A stretch of DNA of 64,000 nucleotides from Ligula intestinalis (GCA_036362985.1 JAYGXS010000005.1:53090945-53154944), one strand, 5' to 3'. Counted from the first letter of the stretch, positions 44,368 to 56,195 are shown. Translations and numbers: made by a program. The notes: a model not told the origin generated them from the sequence alone.

Positions 44368-45063
44368 GTGCGACCGACGCAAGTAGTAGACTATTGCGAC
44401 GGATATGATGTGCTAGCCTCAAAGTTTGATAAACTTGTCGACATAGTAAAAAATATGCAGGAGTTTATGCTGCAGACTCTCGTTTCAAAGGAAAAACTCG
44501 AGGAAGAAATGAAGGGCATGAGAGATTTTATCCAGCAGACCCACGTGTCAACAGAAAACCTGACAGCTGCCGAGCTTACGTGTAGAACACCTCAGAAACC
44601 TACGAGTGTACCTATACCTAAAGTAGAGGCCCCCATATTTGACCATGCAGCCACAGTGGAGGCTAATTCGAACACCCCCGCTGTGGACAACAAAGGGACG
44701 GCTGGGCCACCACCAAAACCTAAGGCTCTCATAAAAAATTGCAAGACTGTGCCAACACCTAGCGTGAAGGTGCCTAAAGCTGCCTTGCCTGACCTCGCGA
44801 GCACCCCTAGCGAAAACAGCAAAGTCAATACTGGCGAAATATTGACTCCAGCCAGTCCGAGCTCGAGGCCCACTGCCAGCCCAAGCTCCCAGATCGCAGA
44901 CACGGATTCTGAGGCCAAATTAGAAACCATGTTTAACACCGAAATGACATGCAACAACGAAGGTTTGGCTTCCCGAATACACATAGCAACAGAAATGAGG
45001 CCCATGCTGGGGAACCATCTACATCGGCCATCCCGAGCTCGAGTCACACAGAGGCCAATATGA
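44368..45063 (+). CDS. LINE ORF1 protein
   Basis: The 231-residue protein starts with a short segment and then a probable coiled coil (VDIVKNMQEFML to MRDFIQQ, residues about 26-58). A long P-, T-, S- and K-rich low-complexity region follows. No zinc knuckle is visible. In LINEs, ORF1 binds element RNA and assembles the particle; that role is inferred from position. It overlaps ORF2 by 115 bases in a different frame, so it may be translated by frameshift or reinitiation. Confidence 0.6.
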   Translation: MRPTQVVDYCDGYDVLASKFDKLVDIVKNMQEFMLQTLVSKEKLEEEMKGMRDFIQQTHVSTENLTAAELTCRTPQKPTSVPIPKVEAPIFDHAATVEANSNTPAVDNKGTAGPPPKPKALIKNCKTVPTPSVKVPKAALPDLASTPSENSKVNTGEILTPASPSSRPTASPSSQIADTDSEAKLETMFNTEMTCNNEGLASRIHIATEMRPMLGNHLHRPSRARVTQRPI

Positions 45064-46928
45064 CAAACACTGTAGAAAAAGTTTTCCAACACCCACACGG
45101 ACGACAGCACTGTATTATTGTCCAGGGCCTAGAAGAATGTACTTCAGTCAGTTCAGACCATAACGCGGAGGACATGGCATCCTTCAACCGTGTTCTAAAT
45201 GATCTGTTCGAGCCAGGTTTGGAATTTCCAGTTCTGAAATCATTTCGGATCGGAAAAAAACCTGACGAGGCCACAGGTACGCCGCGACCACGACCTCTAA
45301 AAATTGTGATGCAAAATGACGAACACGTTAAACTGATCTTATCAAAAAAGACCAGCCTTCGCCAGTCACACAAAGAAGTTTTTTTTTCAGCCGGAGTACT
45401 CTCTAGCGGAACGGCTCAAACGTCGGGAACTTGTGGCAGAATTACTTTCGAGAAGAAAAAATGGCGAGACCAGCCTGGTAATCTCGAACGGGAAGATTAT
45501 TCACAGGAATATGAGGTTATTGAACCAACCGATAATAATTCGAACAATGGCCTGAGCGTGGCTTACACAGCCGATGTCAAACAAAGTTCAAATTCCACCG
45601 AGACAAAATTCGTCAAAAATATGTCACTTAAATTCTTCTACACCAACGCACAGAGTCTGTTGTCCAAGTTAGATGAACTAAAAGTGCAGATATATGACCT
45701 TTCTCCCGACATTATCTCTCTGACAGAAACCTGGCTGTCTGAAAACGTGGATGACCGCGAAGTGGCACTACCTGGCTTTAATCTGTTCCGGAGAGATAGA
45801 AGAGGGCGCCAAGGAGGAGGAATTATAACTTACGTCAAACATGGACTGCTAGTCTCGGAAAAAACAGAGCGGTTTCATTGCAGCACCGAGGCCATCTGGC
45901 TTACTATAAAGGTACCGGAATCACCCAGCCTGGAAGTTCTGACCGTGTACCGTCCGCCTAGACATGATCATGAGGCTGACACTGGTCTACTAGAAGAGTT
46001 AGCGAGATTAGTTGCTCGGCCCGACGTCTTGATTATGGGAGACTTCAATGCCCCGCTTATCGATTGGGGTTCATCATACGCACGAGGCCCAGAGCAAGCA
46101 TTCGACTGGCGTTTACTAGCTCTGACACTTAATGCATCTCTCAGTCAACACGTTCTATTTCCCACCAGGGTGCGTGAGGGGCAGCAATCAAACTGCCTAG
46201 ACCTGGTACTTACGAAATCGCTGGACAGCATCGACGAGGTGCAATATCTACCTCCTCTAGGTAAAAGTGATCAAATCGTACTAAATTGGGACTATTCTAT
46301 ATTTTCGGTACCCGAACAACCCACCAAGGTTAGAAGGAATATTTGGCGTGGTGACTTTGATCAACTGAAGGCTGAAATAAACAACATAAATTGGGAATTG
46401 GTTTTTTCTGGCAATATAACTGATGATTGGGGATGGTTCAGTGAGTTATTGCATACTCTCCTGAGAAACCACTGTCCGATTACACGGAAGAAGCTAAACA
46501 ACAAACCTCAGTGGCTGACTCAAGCGCTGAAGAAAGAGATAAATAAAAAGGGGAGATTGTTTAGAAAGTATAGAGCAGACAGAAATCCGGTATCCCTAAA
46601 TGCATACAAAACGCAGAGGAACCTCGTGAAGCGACTTATCTTCAAAGCGCGCAAAGACTTTGAAAAAGATTTACTAAACCGGGCAGTTAAAAATCCGAAG
46701 CTATTTTATGGCTACTTAAGAAAGACCGCACAAAACCGGGACCCAGTTCCGCTTCTGAAGGCAAGCGATGGAACAGAAATGAGTGAGGATGGAGCAAAAG
46801 CTGAGCATCTTTCACAATTTTTCAAATCGAACTTTACGACTGAAATCGGATTCATCCCTCCAAACTATGGCTTAGATGACGGTCCAAAGATTGAAAATGT
46901 GGCCTTCGCCGAAGCAACCGTTCTTTAG
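44949..46928 (+). CDS. LINE ORF2 part 1: endonuclease and RT N-terminal region
   Basis: The 659-residue frame holds a conserved region (LKSFRIGKKP, RPRPLKIVMQN) and then an APE-type endonuclease from about residue 223: FFYTNAQSL, TETWLSENV, GGGIITYV, VYRPP, and GDFNAPLIDW near residue 363. The usual SDH catalytic motif reads GKSDQIVLNW near residue 440, with Q for H, which should cripple the nuclease. The RT linker region follows (KKLNNKPQWLTQALKKEINK). The frame ends at TAG 46926-46928 inside the conserved TVLRELL segment. Confidence 0.85.
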   Translation: MQQRRFGFPNTHSNRNEAHAGEPSTSAIPSSSHTEANMTNTVEKVFQHPHGRQHCIIVQGLEECTSVSSDHNAEDMASFNRVLNDLFEPGLEFPVLKSFRIGKKPDEATGTPRPRPLKIVMQNDEHVKLILSKKTSLRQSHKEVFFSAGVLSSGTAQTSGTCGRITFEKKKWRDQPGNLEREDYSQEYEVIEPTDNNSNNGLSVAYTADVKQSSNSTETKFVKNMSLKFFYTNAQSLLSKLDELKVQIYDLSPDIISLTETWLSENVDDREVALPGFNLFRRDRRGRQGGGIITYVKHGLLVSEKTERFHCSTEAIWLTIKVPESPSLEVLTVYRPPRHDHEADTGLLEELARLVARPDVLIMGDFNAPLIDWGSSYARGPEQAFDWRLLALTLNASLSQHVLFPTRVREGQQSNCLDLVLTKSLDSIDEVQYLPPLGKSDQIVLNWDYSIFSVPEQPTKVRRNIWRGDFDQLKAEINNINWELVFSGNITDDWGWFSELLHTLLRNHCPITRKKLNNKPQWLTQALKKEINKKGRLFRKYRADRNPVSLNAYKTQRNLVKRLIFKARKDFEKDLLNRAVKNPKLFYGYLRKTAQNRDPVPLLKASDGTEMSEDGAKAEHLSQFFKSNFTTEIGFIPPNYGLDDGPKIENVAFAEATVL

Positions 46929-48417
46929 GAGTTAATGGCACTAAACGATTCAAAAATCATCTGGTCTCGATGACATCCCGCCTAAATTACTGAAAGAACT
47001 TGCTAGGGAGCTAGCCAAACCGCTTTCTATGCTTTTTAGTACCTCGTTTAACGCAGGTTGTTTACCCGCCGATTGGAAATCCGCACGGATCACACCGTTG
47101 TATAAAGGCGGCAGAAAGGTTTCTGCAAACAGTTATAGACCAATCAGCCTCACTTCGATCTGTTGCAAGATTATGGAAAAAATAGTAAAACGAGAGCTAA
47201 TGCGTTTCTTAGAGCAGCATAACCTTCTATCGGATGCGCAACATGGGTTCTGCAGAGGCAGGTCCTGCGTGACGAACCTGCTCCATTGTTTGGAACGCTG
47301 GACTCGGGCAGTTGATGGAGGAAATCCGCTTCAGGTAATCTACATCGACTTCAAGAAGGCATTTGATAGCGTCCCACATCAACGACTTCTGCACAAACTC
47401 AGCCAAATAGGTGTTCGAGGAAATCTGCTGAAGTGGATTCAAAGCTTCTTACTTGGTCGCTCTCAAACTGTCCATATTGGTGACCAGCAGTCGGCAGACG
47501 TTGCAGTGGAGAGCGGTGTCCCCCAAGGCTCTGTCCTTGGCCTTATACTGTTCATTATATACGTCAATGACTCCGTCCGTGAACTGGACTGCGATGCGGC
47601 TATGTTTGCCGATGACATTAAGATTTGGAACGTTATCAGAAATTCAGCTGACGAAGAACATTTGCAGCTAAACCTAAACCGTCTTCAAACTTGGTCTCAA
47701 GACCGGCTTTTGCCGTTTAACGAGAACAAATGCAGTATCCTACGAGTTGGCCGACCCAGCTCTCAGAACCCCATGGTTTACAGCCTAAATGGCATCCAAT
47801 TGCAAGAAGTGGACGCGCAGAAAGATTTGGGAGTATGGATCTCTACGTCTCTTAAGCCCTCGCTGCACTGCGCAAAAGTAGCCAAGTCTGCGATGTCCGT
47901 CCTCTATCTTGTCAAAAGGGCTATCTGTGCCTTCGATAAAGACTGCTTTGCTAAGGTCTTTGGAACATTTGTGCGGCCGAAGTTGGAGTTCGCAATCCAA
48001 GCATGGAAACCCTGGACCGCGAAAGACCTAAATTCCCTCGAGAAGGTCCAAAGGCGCGCGACCAAACTGGTTACCGGTCAGAGCTTTTTACCTTACGAAA
48101 GACGTTCAGCTAATCTCAATCTATTTCCGTTAAGTTACAGACAGCTACGTGGCGATCTGATACAAGCATTTCGTAAAATGTGCGGGAAATACTGTTGTCT
48201 TCTACCTGGCGACTTCTTCGAGTTAGCAACAACGACGAACTTAAGAGGGCATCTCTTCAAACTACGCATAACAGGGGCCAGACTAGACACACGCAAGTTC
48301 TTCTTTGGTAATAGAGTAGTTGAAGCTTGGAATGCTCTCCCCGAGGATATTGTTATGTCCCCATCTGTGGATGCATTCAAGAGAAATTTAGATTTTCATA
48401 CCCGAAATGCCCACTAA
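46929..48417 (+). CDS. LINE ORF2 part 2: reverse transcriptase and C-terminal region
   Basis: After the TAG and a one-base insertion in an A run near 46955, the RT frame resumes. It reads SSGLDDIPPKLLKEL, NSYRPISLTSICCK, QHGFCRGRSCVTN, and IDFKKAFDSVPHQR (motif A). Then come VPQGSVLG and AMFADDIKIW, the catalytic FADD box at 47602-47619. The thumb and C-terminal region follow (QKDLGVWISTSLKPS, QAWKPWTAKDL), ending at TAA 48415-48417. The RT part itself is uninterrupted for 460 codons, so the copy is young. Repairing it would need only two point events. Confidence 0.88.
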
Positions 48418-48449
48418 AATTAGACCTGGCGGGACTGAAATTATATATA

Positions 48450-48800
48450 TAAACATACTACTCACTGATTTTCAGTAATATGTTAGTTAAGAATAACAAG
48501 AATTGCAAGCTTCGAGTTCACCGAACGTTGTGATCCGAGGCTACGCGGATTTGTAAAACTTTTCCCAATTCAGGCCTGGAATGCTCTGCCTGCGGAGATT
48601 GTTATGTCGCCATCTGAGCACACGTCAGACGCATCTGTATGCATGTTTACGACACTATTAAGTTAGAACAAATAGCCACTGAGCCCCCGAAAATAAACTG
48701 CCAGTTGCCGAATGCAAATTGTGGAATAATCATATTATAAAAACATACTACTCGCTAATTTTCAGTAATATGTTTGTTTAGAAAACTACCGATTATATTT
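48450..48800. repeat. partial tandem duplication in the LINE 3' region
   Basis: ACATACTACTCACTGATTTTC at 48453 recurs as ACATACTACTCGCTAATTTTC at 48747. The coding end TGGAATGCTCTCCCCGAGGA (48330) recurs as TGGAATGCTCTGCCTGCGGA (48579). The offset is about 250-295 bases, so the second copy is shorter and diverged. Confidence 0.7.
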
Positions 48801-49249
48801 CTTCTGTCAATTAGCAGGCAGACCCGTTAAACCAACAAGGGTGCACGATGGGCGCATCGCCGACACTCGATGAGGTTCGCGTGACCTCCGCAACCTTCTC
48901 TTCGTGGGACCCTTGGTATTATGGCGAAAACCGCGATGGACTCTCCCTGACATGCTTCAAACACTCTTAGCACAGGCCATCAGCTTCGAATATACTCTGC
49001 ACCCACTTCCCCCGTGCGACAGTTTTTCTTCTTTAATCTCTCAAATGGCATTCAAACCGCTAGACTTCTTAACAATGCCTAAAGAGTTTTTTCACTGTCG
49101 GCCCTCAAATTTCTGGCAACGCCACTGTTCTGAAATGTTCTGCAGATCAAATGCATTGAAAAAACTGTCCCAATAGGGAGTTCAAAGGTATTTACCTATA
49201 TTTCCCTCAATAAAAACCTGACCTGACCTGACATGACCAGTCGACCCTA

Positions 49250-49640
49250 GTGGGAATAGGCGTTAAAATCACACATCGTCCCAAGGCTGCAATGCGCAGC
49301 CAGGTCATAAGGATCAAGGATCGCAAGGATCACATACCATGTCTAAATTCCCCTGTAAATTACACGGGACAGACTGGACGCATTCTGGGTTCGCGCATAC
49401 ACGAACACAAGTTGGCTGTTCGACGCGGTGATGCATTATCGAAAGTGGTCGCCCACACGTACGAGACGGGTCACGAGTTCAACTTTGCAGCTGCGAGGAT
49501 AATTGCCCACGCAAGCAGCAAGACGGACCGAGGACTGATTGAAGCCTGAGCGTTGGATGACCTGCTAGAGGAGACAACCTCGAATGAAGAATCCGAGCGG
49601 CCGTTGGGGACCTGCCTGTATTCAAAATTCCCAAGGAACC
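49250..49640 (+). pseudogene. GIY-YIG endonuclease fragment of a Penelope-type element
   Basis: The frame reads IPCLNSPVNYTGQTGRILGS, then RIHEHKLAVRRGD and AHTYETGHEFNFAAARI, ending GLIEA before a TGA where the family has W. This is the GIY-YIG nuclease domain of a Penelope-like family different from the one at 22915-25285. It begins only 14 bases after the LINE tail. The frame after the TGA continues into the RTE LINE. The RT part is absent. Confidence 0.75.
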
Positions 49641-49699
49641 TCATGATGTCTTCTTACTTTACTATGACCAATAATACGGCGTCCGCGGGAACCAACGCG

Positions 49700-50452
49700 C
49701 TCCGCAACCCTTGTCCGGTGGTGCGGGCGAATAATGTGCAAGCTGGACTGCTAAACAAAAAACGGACACTTGGTATTGGATGCTGGAATGTGCGAAAATT
49801 TCTGGAACATGGTACTCAAAGTCTGACAGCGCACAGTCTCCATAAATATCACGTGGATGTTTGTTGCTTGTCAGAGGTCCGACTCCCCGACTCAGGCGCC
49901 CGAGAAATCAAAATCCCGGGGGTCGATTCTTATTTCACCTTGTATCACAGCGGTCCGAGTGACTAATCTCGTAGACACGGTGTGGCTATCGCCCTCTCGG
50001 AAGAAGGTAACCGTGCACTACTAGCATGGGAACCAGTCAACGACCGAATGGCCTTTGTTTGACTAAAAGGTCATTTTACGAACATCTCGGTCGTATCTGT
50101 GTATGCACCTACGTCGGCGGCTGAACAGCAAGAGAAAGATAATTTCTACTCGCAGCTGCAGGAGCTAGCCGAACGACTCCCTCGCCGAGATCTGCTAATT
50201 GTTGCCGGGGACTGGAATGGCCGGACTGGGCCCGGTGACCCGACAAACAGCCACATTCTTGGTCGTTTTGGGCTTGACTCTCAAACGGACAATGGTGAGA
50301 GGATGCTGCAGTTTGCCGAACAGAACCGACTGTTCGTTACTCACACATGCATTCAGCATCGTCACAAACATCTACTGACTTGGTATTCGAACGATGGCCG
50401 TACCGCCAGTCAGAGCGATTACATTTTAGTTGGTTCACGGTTTCGCAGCTAG
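49700..50452 (+). pseudogene. RTE LINE endonuclease domain, two broken frames
   Basis: The first frame (to 49966) reads TLGIGCWNVRKFLEHGTQ and VDVCCLSEVRLPDSG. After a stop, a second frame (50099-50452) holds MYAPTSAAEQQEKDNFYSQL and IVAGDWNGRTGPGD, with the catalytic DWN at about 50210, ending QSDYILVGSRFRS. Between the frames (49967-50098) the expected sequence is present with stops. It is an APE-type nuclease that nicks target DNA. Confidence 0.8.
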
Positions 50453-50470
50453 ATCCACGATAGCAGGTCG

Positions 50471-52537
50471 ATGCGAGGCGCCGAAACTGGTAACGTCCAC
50501 GGGTCTGACCATGCTCTCGTTCGCACGAGCCTGAAGGTTCACCTCTCATCTGTGCCCAAACTGCCACGTGCGAGACGCCTTGATGTTGCAAAGCTCCGGC
50601 AAACCAATACTACCGAGGCTATAAGCACAGAAATCCAGTCCCGTCTTATGATACAGACTGACAACGAGGGCAGTAGCAAGTGGCCATCACTGAAGAACTG
50701 CATCTATGGGGCAGCTGAGAAGATTCTCGGATTCACTCATCGGCGCCGCAGTGACTGGATCAGCGGAAGAACCCTGCAGCTATCGGCCGAGACGACTCGA
50801 GCCAGGTCCCGAAACGATGCCTCCTTCCACCAACTTCGAAAGCTGACAGCAAAGTCGGCTAGAGATGACCGACAGAAGTATTGGTCCAAAACGGCGACTT
50901 CTATGGAGCAGGCTTCTAATGTTGGTGACACCCGAAAATTGCATCAAATCATACGCCAGGTTAGTGGTAAGCCCCCGACACTCTGTGATTCTGTTCGCGA
51001 TGTGAATGGAGGATTTATTGCCGACAACTCGGCCAAGGTCGATCGCTGGCGTGAACACTTCGAGCACCTACTCAACATTGACGAACAACCCATCACAACC
51101 TCCCTCTCCTCCACAGCGGAGTTTCAATCCTCTCATGCCTACGCAGTGTCGTGTGACATCCCTTCCGAAGATGAAGTTACCGATGCAATGCAGACGCTAC
51201 GAAACAACAAGGAGTGCGGAGAGGACGGTATTCCTGCAGAAATCTACAAGTCCTGTGTCGACACCCGGGCTCCTCGGCTCCATGAGGTGATTGTACAGGC
51301 GTGGCGAGAAGAGACCGTTCCCGATGACAGGGGCTCAGGTATCCTTGTACCTTTCCACAAGAAGGGAGATAAGACAAGATGCGAGAACAACCGTGGCATA
51401 AGTCGTATCGATGTTGCTGCAAAGATCTTCGCTGTTGCTCTTCTCAAACGCTACCAGTCTACACGCGACTCCATGACACAACCCAATGAAGCCGGATTCC
51501 GAGCTGGGCGTAGATGTGCGGATCAAATATTCACACTGAGGTGCACTCTAGAATTCCGTCATAGCTACCAGCAACCGACGGCCGTTTGCTTCGTCGACTT
51601 TGCCACCGCATTCGATTCCATCCATCGTGAGTCCCTGTGGCGAATAATGGAACTGGATGGAGTGCCAACCAAACTCATTGCGATGATTAAGGCCTACTAT
51701 CGGTCTACCACCGCACGAGTCCTGGTCCACAAAAATCTCTCTCAGTCGTTCGATATCCGGTCTGGTGTCCGTCAGGGCTGCGTCCTTTCGCCCATTCTGT
51801 TTAACTACGTCATTGTCTGGATTCCCGGCAAAGCCCTACATGAAGAGGACGGTGTTGAACTTGCTCCCAGACGCCGACTAACTGATCTTGACTACGCCGA
51901 TGATGTTGCGCTGTTAGCCTCAAGCTTTGATGGTCTACGGTCAGTAGTGTCGCGGTTAAATGAGATCGATATGTCGGTTGGCATGTCCATAAATTCCGCA
52001 AAGACGAAGTTTTTCTCGAGCTGCATCCCTGACCAGGAAAAGGCACCCCTGGGGATTAATGGCCATCAACTTGAAGAAGTAGACAGCTGTAAATACCTCG
52101 GGGTGAGGCTGCTACCGAATGGGCAGAGCAAGGACAACATTGCTTCCCGTATCGATGCTGCTCGCTTAGTTTTCTCAATCCTTCGAAAGCGCCTATGGAT
52201 CCAACGTGACATCTCCATCGCCACGAAGATTCGTGTATAACGTGCATCCATCCGGTCAGTCCTCCTCTATGGATGTGAATGCTGGGCTGTGCGCGCTGAA
52301 GATGAGCGGAGACTGGAGGTCTTTGACCACCGGTTCCTGAGGACGATCCTGCGAATTAAGTATAGCGACTTCATCTCGAATGAGACAGTCCGCATCCGCT
52401 ACGATCGTATCACGAGGATATCTCAGGCCATTCAAGAAAGGCAACTGAGGTGGTTTGGACACGTTCTCCGTCGCCCGCCCCACGAGCTTACCTATGCTGC
52501 CCTCGACCCGGCACCGCAGCCCACCTGGAAACGTTGA
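50471..52537 (+). pseudogene. RTE LINE reverse transcriptase
   Basis: The 589-codon frame from 50471 to 52240 starts with the last endonuclease motif (GSDHALV, H retained). It then gives RT motifs AEIYKSCVD, VPFHKKGDKT, FRAGRRCADQIF, FVDFATAFDSIHRESLW (motif A), GVRQGCVLSPILFN, and the catalytic DYADDVALLAS at 51889. TAA at 52238-52240 interrupts it, but the same frame goes on with RASIRSVLLYGCECWAVRAE and a cysteine/histidine-containing C-terminal region (RQLRWFGHVLRRPP) to a TGA at 52535-52537. The RT core is intact; the nonsense codons suggest a recently dead copy. Confidence 0.88.
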
Positions 52538-53043
52538 AGAGGAGGGCAACTGAAGACTTGGCTAGACACCGTTCTTCAAGACATGGAAGCAGTTCTTGGA
52601 CCTTCTATCTTCGGTCTTCTTCGCTAGAGAAGGGACTGGATGGAGCTTTCGAGATCCGCTGCCGCCAATCGCCACGCATGGAGAGGTACCGTTCGTGAAA
52701 TCTTTGAAGCTGGCTAGATCAGGCATGATCACAGCCATAACAAGAACAATTACAAGTCGGATGACAACTCAGTTAACCGATGCATCGAGATTGCGCCCTC
52801 ATATGTTGCCCTGCGCAGCTATCTCCAGACTCACGGCACTGACGGTCCTGGCCCTCCCTCCCCCCTCCCCGCCCCTGTGATGGTTAATTGGACCCTTACT
52901 TTGTAAACTGTTGCTTGCTTTCGTTGAAATTTAATTGGTCTCTTCCCCTTATAATTGTTGCTTGCTTCCGTTGATGGTTTTATCTCTAACGATGGATGCA
53001 TGCAAGAGTTCGAAAGCTCAGGCCAATAAAACTACGATTATGG

Positions 53044-53559
53044 TGATTTAAACTACTTCTTCTCTTTCTATGCAAGATTTTCTATCTTCAAAAATGATGC
53101 TGATGCTTGTCATCATTTGGACCTCATGAGTAGATTTATATAGATTAGAAGAACAAATTTGGCTACAGTGATCTAGTGAGCCAACACATCAGCGGCCATA
53201 ATCAGGTTACAAAAACCAGTTCTACATCCAAGCGAATTTTCGTACAAGATTCACCTTCGCCCACTATCCTCCACCTCGTAGTGCCTCTTCCAACCCTCAA
53301 AGCCACTGATGGCCCACCCATTTAATTCTAAACACACTACTTGAAATCTTCTATGCGTTCAATTAGATTTATCCACTTACTGGCCTATTCCAATACTCCA
53401 TACCTAGGTGCATATTGTTAGTATATTAGCCGGACCAAATGCTAGCACTATTTGGATGCTTTCCTGAGGCGTCTTTGTTTGTTAGCTCTGACCGCATACA
53501 GGCGATAACTGCCTACACACGTAGACCTGAGACGCAAACACGCAAGTTAGGAACTTACG
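53044..53559. other. no gene seen
   Basis: About 500 bases lie between the RTE 3' end and the LTR-like repeat, with no recognisable feature. Confidence 0.4.
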
Positions 53560-53925
53560 CACGTGCTCTATGGTCGCACTTATACAAATGTGGCCAATCG
53601 GGCTACAAGAGAACGCGTGACCGATAATCCCTCATAAGCCAATGTCACCCCTGACACAGGAGAGTTGAATGATATACTGCCTTACGAAACCACGCTAGCC
53701 CACGCCTAATGCCGGGGCTTGCCCCCGAGGCGCGACTTAGAGCACTCTGGAGATCAACCAGCGGCAACTGCCACCCGAGAAAGCAACTCCGGGTTTTGTA
53801 CACAATAAAACCCTCCTCCGGGTGGATTCCAGAATTATGTCCTTCTTATTTTGTTCCTTCTTGGGGAATTCAACGGGCGTAATTCGACGGTGACACGTCA
53901 GATGTCACCGTTACAACACGAGCGA
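53560..53925 (+). mobile_element. LTR-like repeat, copy 1 (solo)
   Basis: This aligns with the minus strand of 56819-57200. Shared features in order are a TATA-like CTCATAAGCC near 53630, TGTCACCCCTGAC (53642), GGAGATCAACCAGCGG, CCACCCGAG, GTACACAATAAAA (polyadenylation signal 53804-53809), TTCTTGGGGAATTCAACG, and an end with GGTGACACGTCAGATGTCAC. TATA box and polyadenylation signal about 175 bases apart, with no coding region attached, fit a solo LTR. Exact ends are not fixed. Confidence 0.5.
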
Positions 53926-55917
53926 TGCAGAACCCCTCGTTATGAAATTTCGAATGAACTTAGAGAGCCCGTCTTTTGTGATGGGCTGAGAGGATTTATT
54001 TTAAGAAAACAGACGCTCACCAAGTGTATTTTGAAGGCGTTCAACAGGAACAGTGCTGTTTTATGAACTCCTATCTAACCTGAATTTTTTGTTAAAGATT
54101 TAAGCTCGTATCTGTGTAAGATGTCTCAAGTGCATTGCTGGAATAAAAAATCTATTAATTTCTTATTACCTTAGTTTATTTATCCGTTTGCCGTTATTAT
54201 TTTTGCTGATCAATTTCATTTACCAATGAAAGAAATGCATATTGCACATGTGTTTTGCGGGAAATGCAATATCAGCCATCAATAGGACGACCATGTGCAA
54301 GGATGTACAGATAAAATTTAAATTTCAAAAATTTAGCAGTATATTCATATTACAGGAATGCAGAAGGCGCTTAGAACTCAAAAGCACAACCTAAATCGAA
54401 ATCGCCATTACACATACCAGACTAAAAATAATATGACTAATAAATAATTAGCACTAGAACAATCACGTCCATACATTGGTGAATCTCAGGTTAGATCCGG
54501 AGGTTGATGCCGATATTCCAGCGGTTAGACCGTATAGCGACTCCATAGTCATTCATCAGTTGCAAGGGATTAAAACATGCAGGTAGAAGTGTGTTGTGCA
54601 TGCGAACGTTTTTATATTATCATAGCACCAGGTTCTACTTAAGTGGCTTCCTTTGCACACAAACAGAAACTCCATCAAAAATACCTTATTCCTATCCAAT
54701 TACCAAGGCCTAATTCATGACTATATGCAAAATATGCACCTTACACCCTATGAAACAGCTAAATCATATATCTAGAATTTGTAAGCGGTGGTTATTTCGT
54801 GCAAACGTCTGCCAATTTTAAGTAGATCCTGTCTGCGGTTGTGCACACGCATGTGACACCCGTTCTACAGGTTTTTTGAGTTCAATGATAGCCTACAGAT
54901 CAGTCTTAATTTAACAGCTCAAAAGGTGCTCACCGAGTTATCACGAGGCGCACACAGTTCTCTGACTATTTTGTGAGCAATAATCCTATTGACGTGTCCC
55001 GCTCAACTGACCTTCAGTCGGAAAGTGAATGGAACAATCGTGTGGGAATTTCCCACCAACCTTCCTTCTCGCAAACATAAACAGGCTGCTTCTTATGACC
55101 TCTCCACTAATTAATCTTCAGTTAGCATATGAAAGGAGCGCATTCTCAAAGCGCACTAGCTAAACGTCAGTACGTTTTATGGCAGGAAAAAAAGAGCAGA
55201 ACATTGTTTTAATCCCCTTACGCTATGCTTCATTAGAGGTTTTCACATTTTCGAGGTAGGAATGATCATTCGTTATTCCAGCAGTGAAGTGTGTTCCGTG
55301 AGGCGAATAACAAGACATCCAAATTTGCTGGCTTAAGTCAAAAACTAGTAAAAAGCCGTAAAACAGAAGACAGAAATAGATCGCATTCGCATAACCCATC
55401 CACTACCTGATTTATTATGAAGGTTACATTAACAGGGGCATATTTACAAGCACACAGGTCGTTCATAAAAACGAGTATGACGTCAAGCGAAGAAGATCCA
55501 CAAAGATTGTATTGAAATGACTTTAGAGCGACCCACGCTTCAATCCTGAGAAGGATAAAGACGTCATCTTACTGTCCACATTTCAAGCTATTAATGGTAT
55601 GTTTTCGACCATACTGTTAGGAGTCAGGCTAACCGACTGCCAGCATAACTTTGCAAACAGTCCTTACCAGTCGCTTTCATGGCCGAAAGCAAACAGATTA
55701 GTCTGTAGTGTGAGAGGTGTCAAGGTCATGTGTCTTCGCTGGTGACTGCCGCTATTCGATGACCTCATATCGCTGGACAGATATTCACCTGCATGCACGC
55801 GAGTACACGTGAGCGCGCCACCTTGCGGCCATGCAGCAGATAACCTCAATACTCGACACCTCTCGAGTAATCCAAGGCACTAATCATGCAACACTTGAAC
55901 TCGCTTCATAATCACTT
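53926..55917. other. no gene seen
   Basis: About 2 kb of AT-rich sequence holds only short frames and no tandem or terminal repeats that I could recognise. Confidence 0.4.
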
Positions 55918-55974
55918 ATGAGCAACCGCTACATCTCGCACAGGGGCTTGCTAGGACTTACAGACACCCTCAGA

Positions 55975-56195
55975 CGTGAGTGTTTGCTGTCCAAATCCAC
56001 TCGGGCTTCGGCCCCGTGGCCCCTGCCACCCGAGATAGCTACTCCGGGTTCTGTACACGGTAAGACACTCATTCTGGTGGCTTCCACTTTGTCGCCCTTC
56101 CTTGTGGATTCAAACAGAAGGTAATCAGACGGTGACATCTCAGCTTGTCACCGTTACCACACTGACAACGCAGGTTTGGACTGTTCACCGTTACA
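55975..56195 (+). mobile_element. LTR-like repeat, copy 2 (partial)
   Basis: This keeps the 3' half: CCACCCGAGATAGCTACTCC, GTACACGGTAAGA (polyadenylation signal lost), GTGGCTTCCACTTTGTCGCC, and the end GGTGACATCTCAGCTTGTCA. The 5' half is missing or unrecognisable. Orientation matches copy 1. Confidence 0.5.

Larger units (their letters stand above)
44350..49236 (+). mobile_element. APE/RT LINE, nearly full length
   Basis: Two overlapping ORFs, an RT-containing continuation and a 3' end with AATAAAAACCTGACCTGACC form a LINE of the same family as 37303-41325. The last bases before the tail (GAGTTCAAAGGTATTTACCT and following) match the other copy. Only one stop and one single-base shift separate ORF2 into two parts. 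The 3' non-coding part contains a partial tandem duplication (48450-48800). Confidence 0.88.
49640..53043 (+). mobile_element. RTE-type LINE
   Basis: This has endonuclease, RT and C-terminal regions of RTE type, followed by about 300 bases of 3' sequence with TTGTTGCTTGCTTCCGTTGA-like repeats and AATAAAACTACG near 53026. The 5' boundary is approximate, somewhere after the GIY-YIG fragment. Coding frames are interrupted a few times. Confidence 0.85.
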
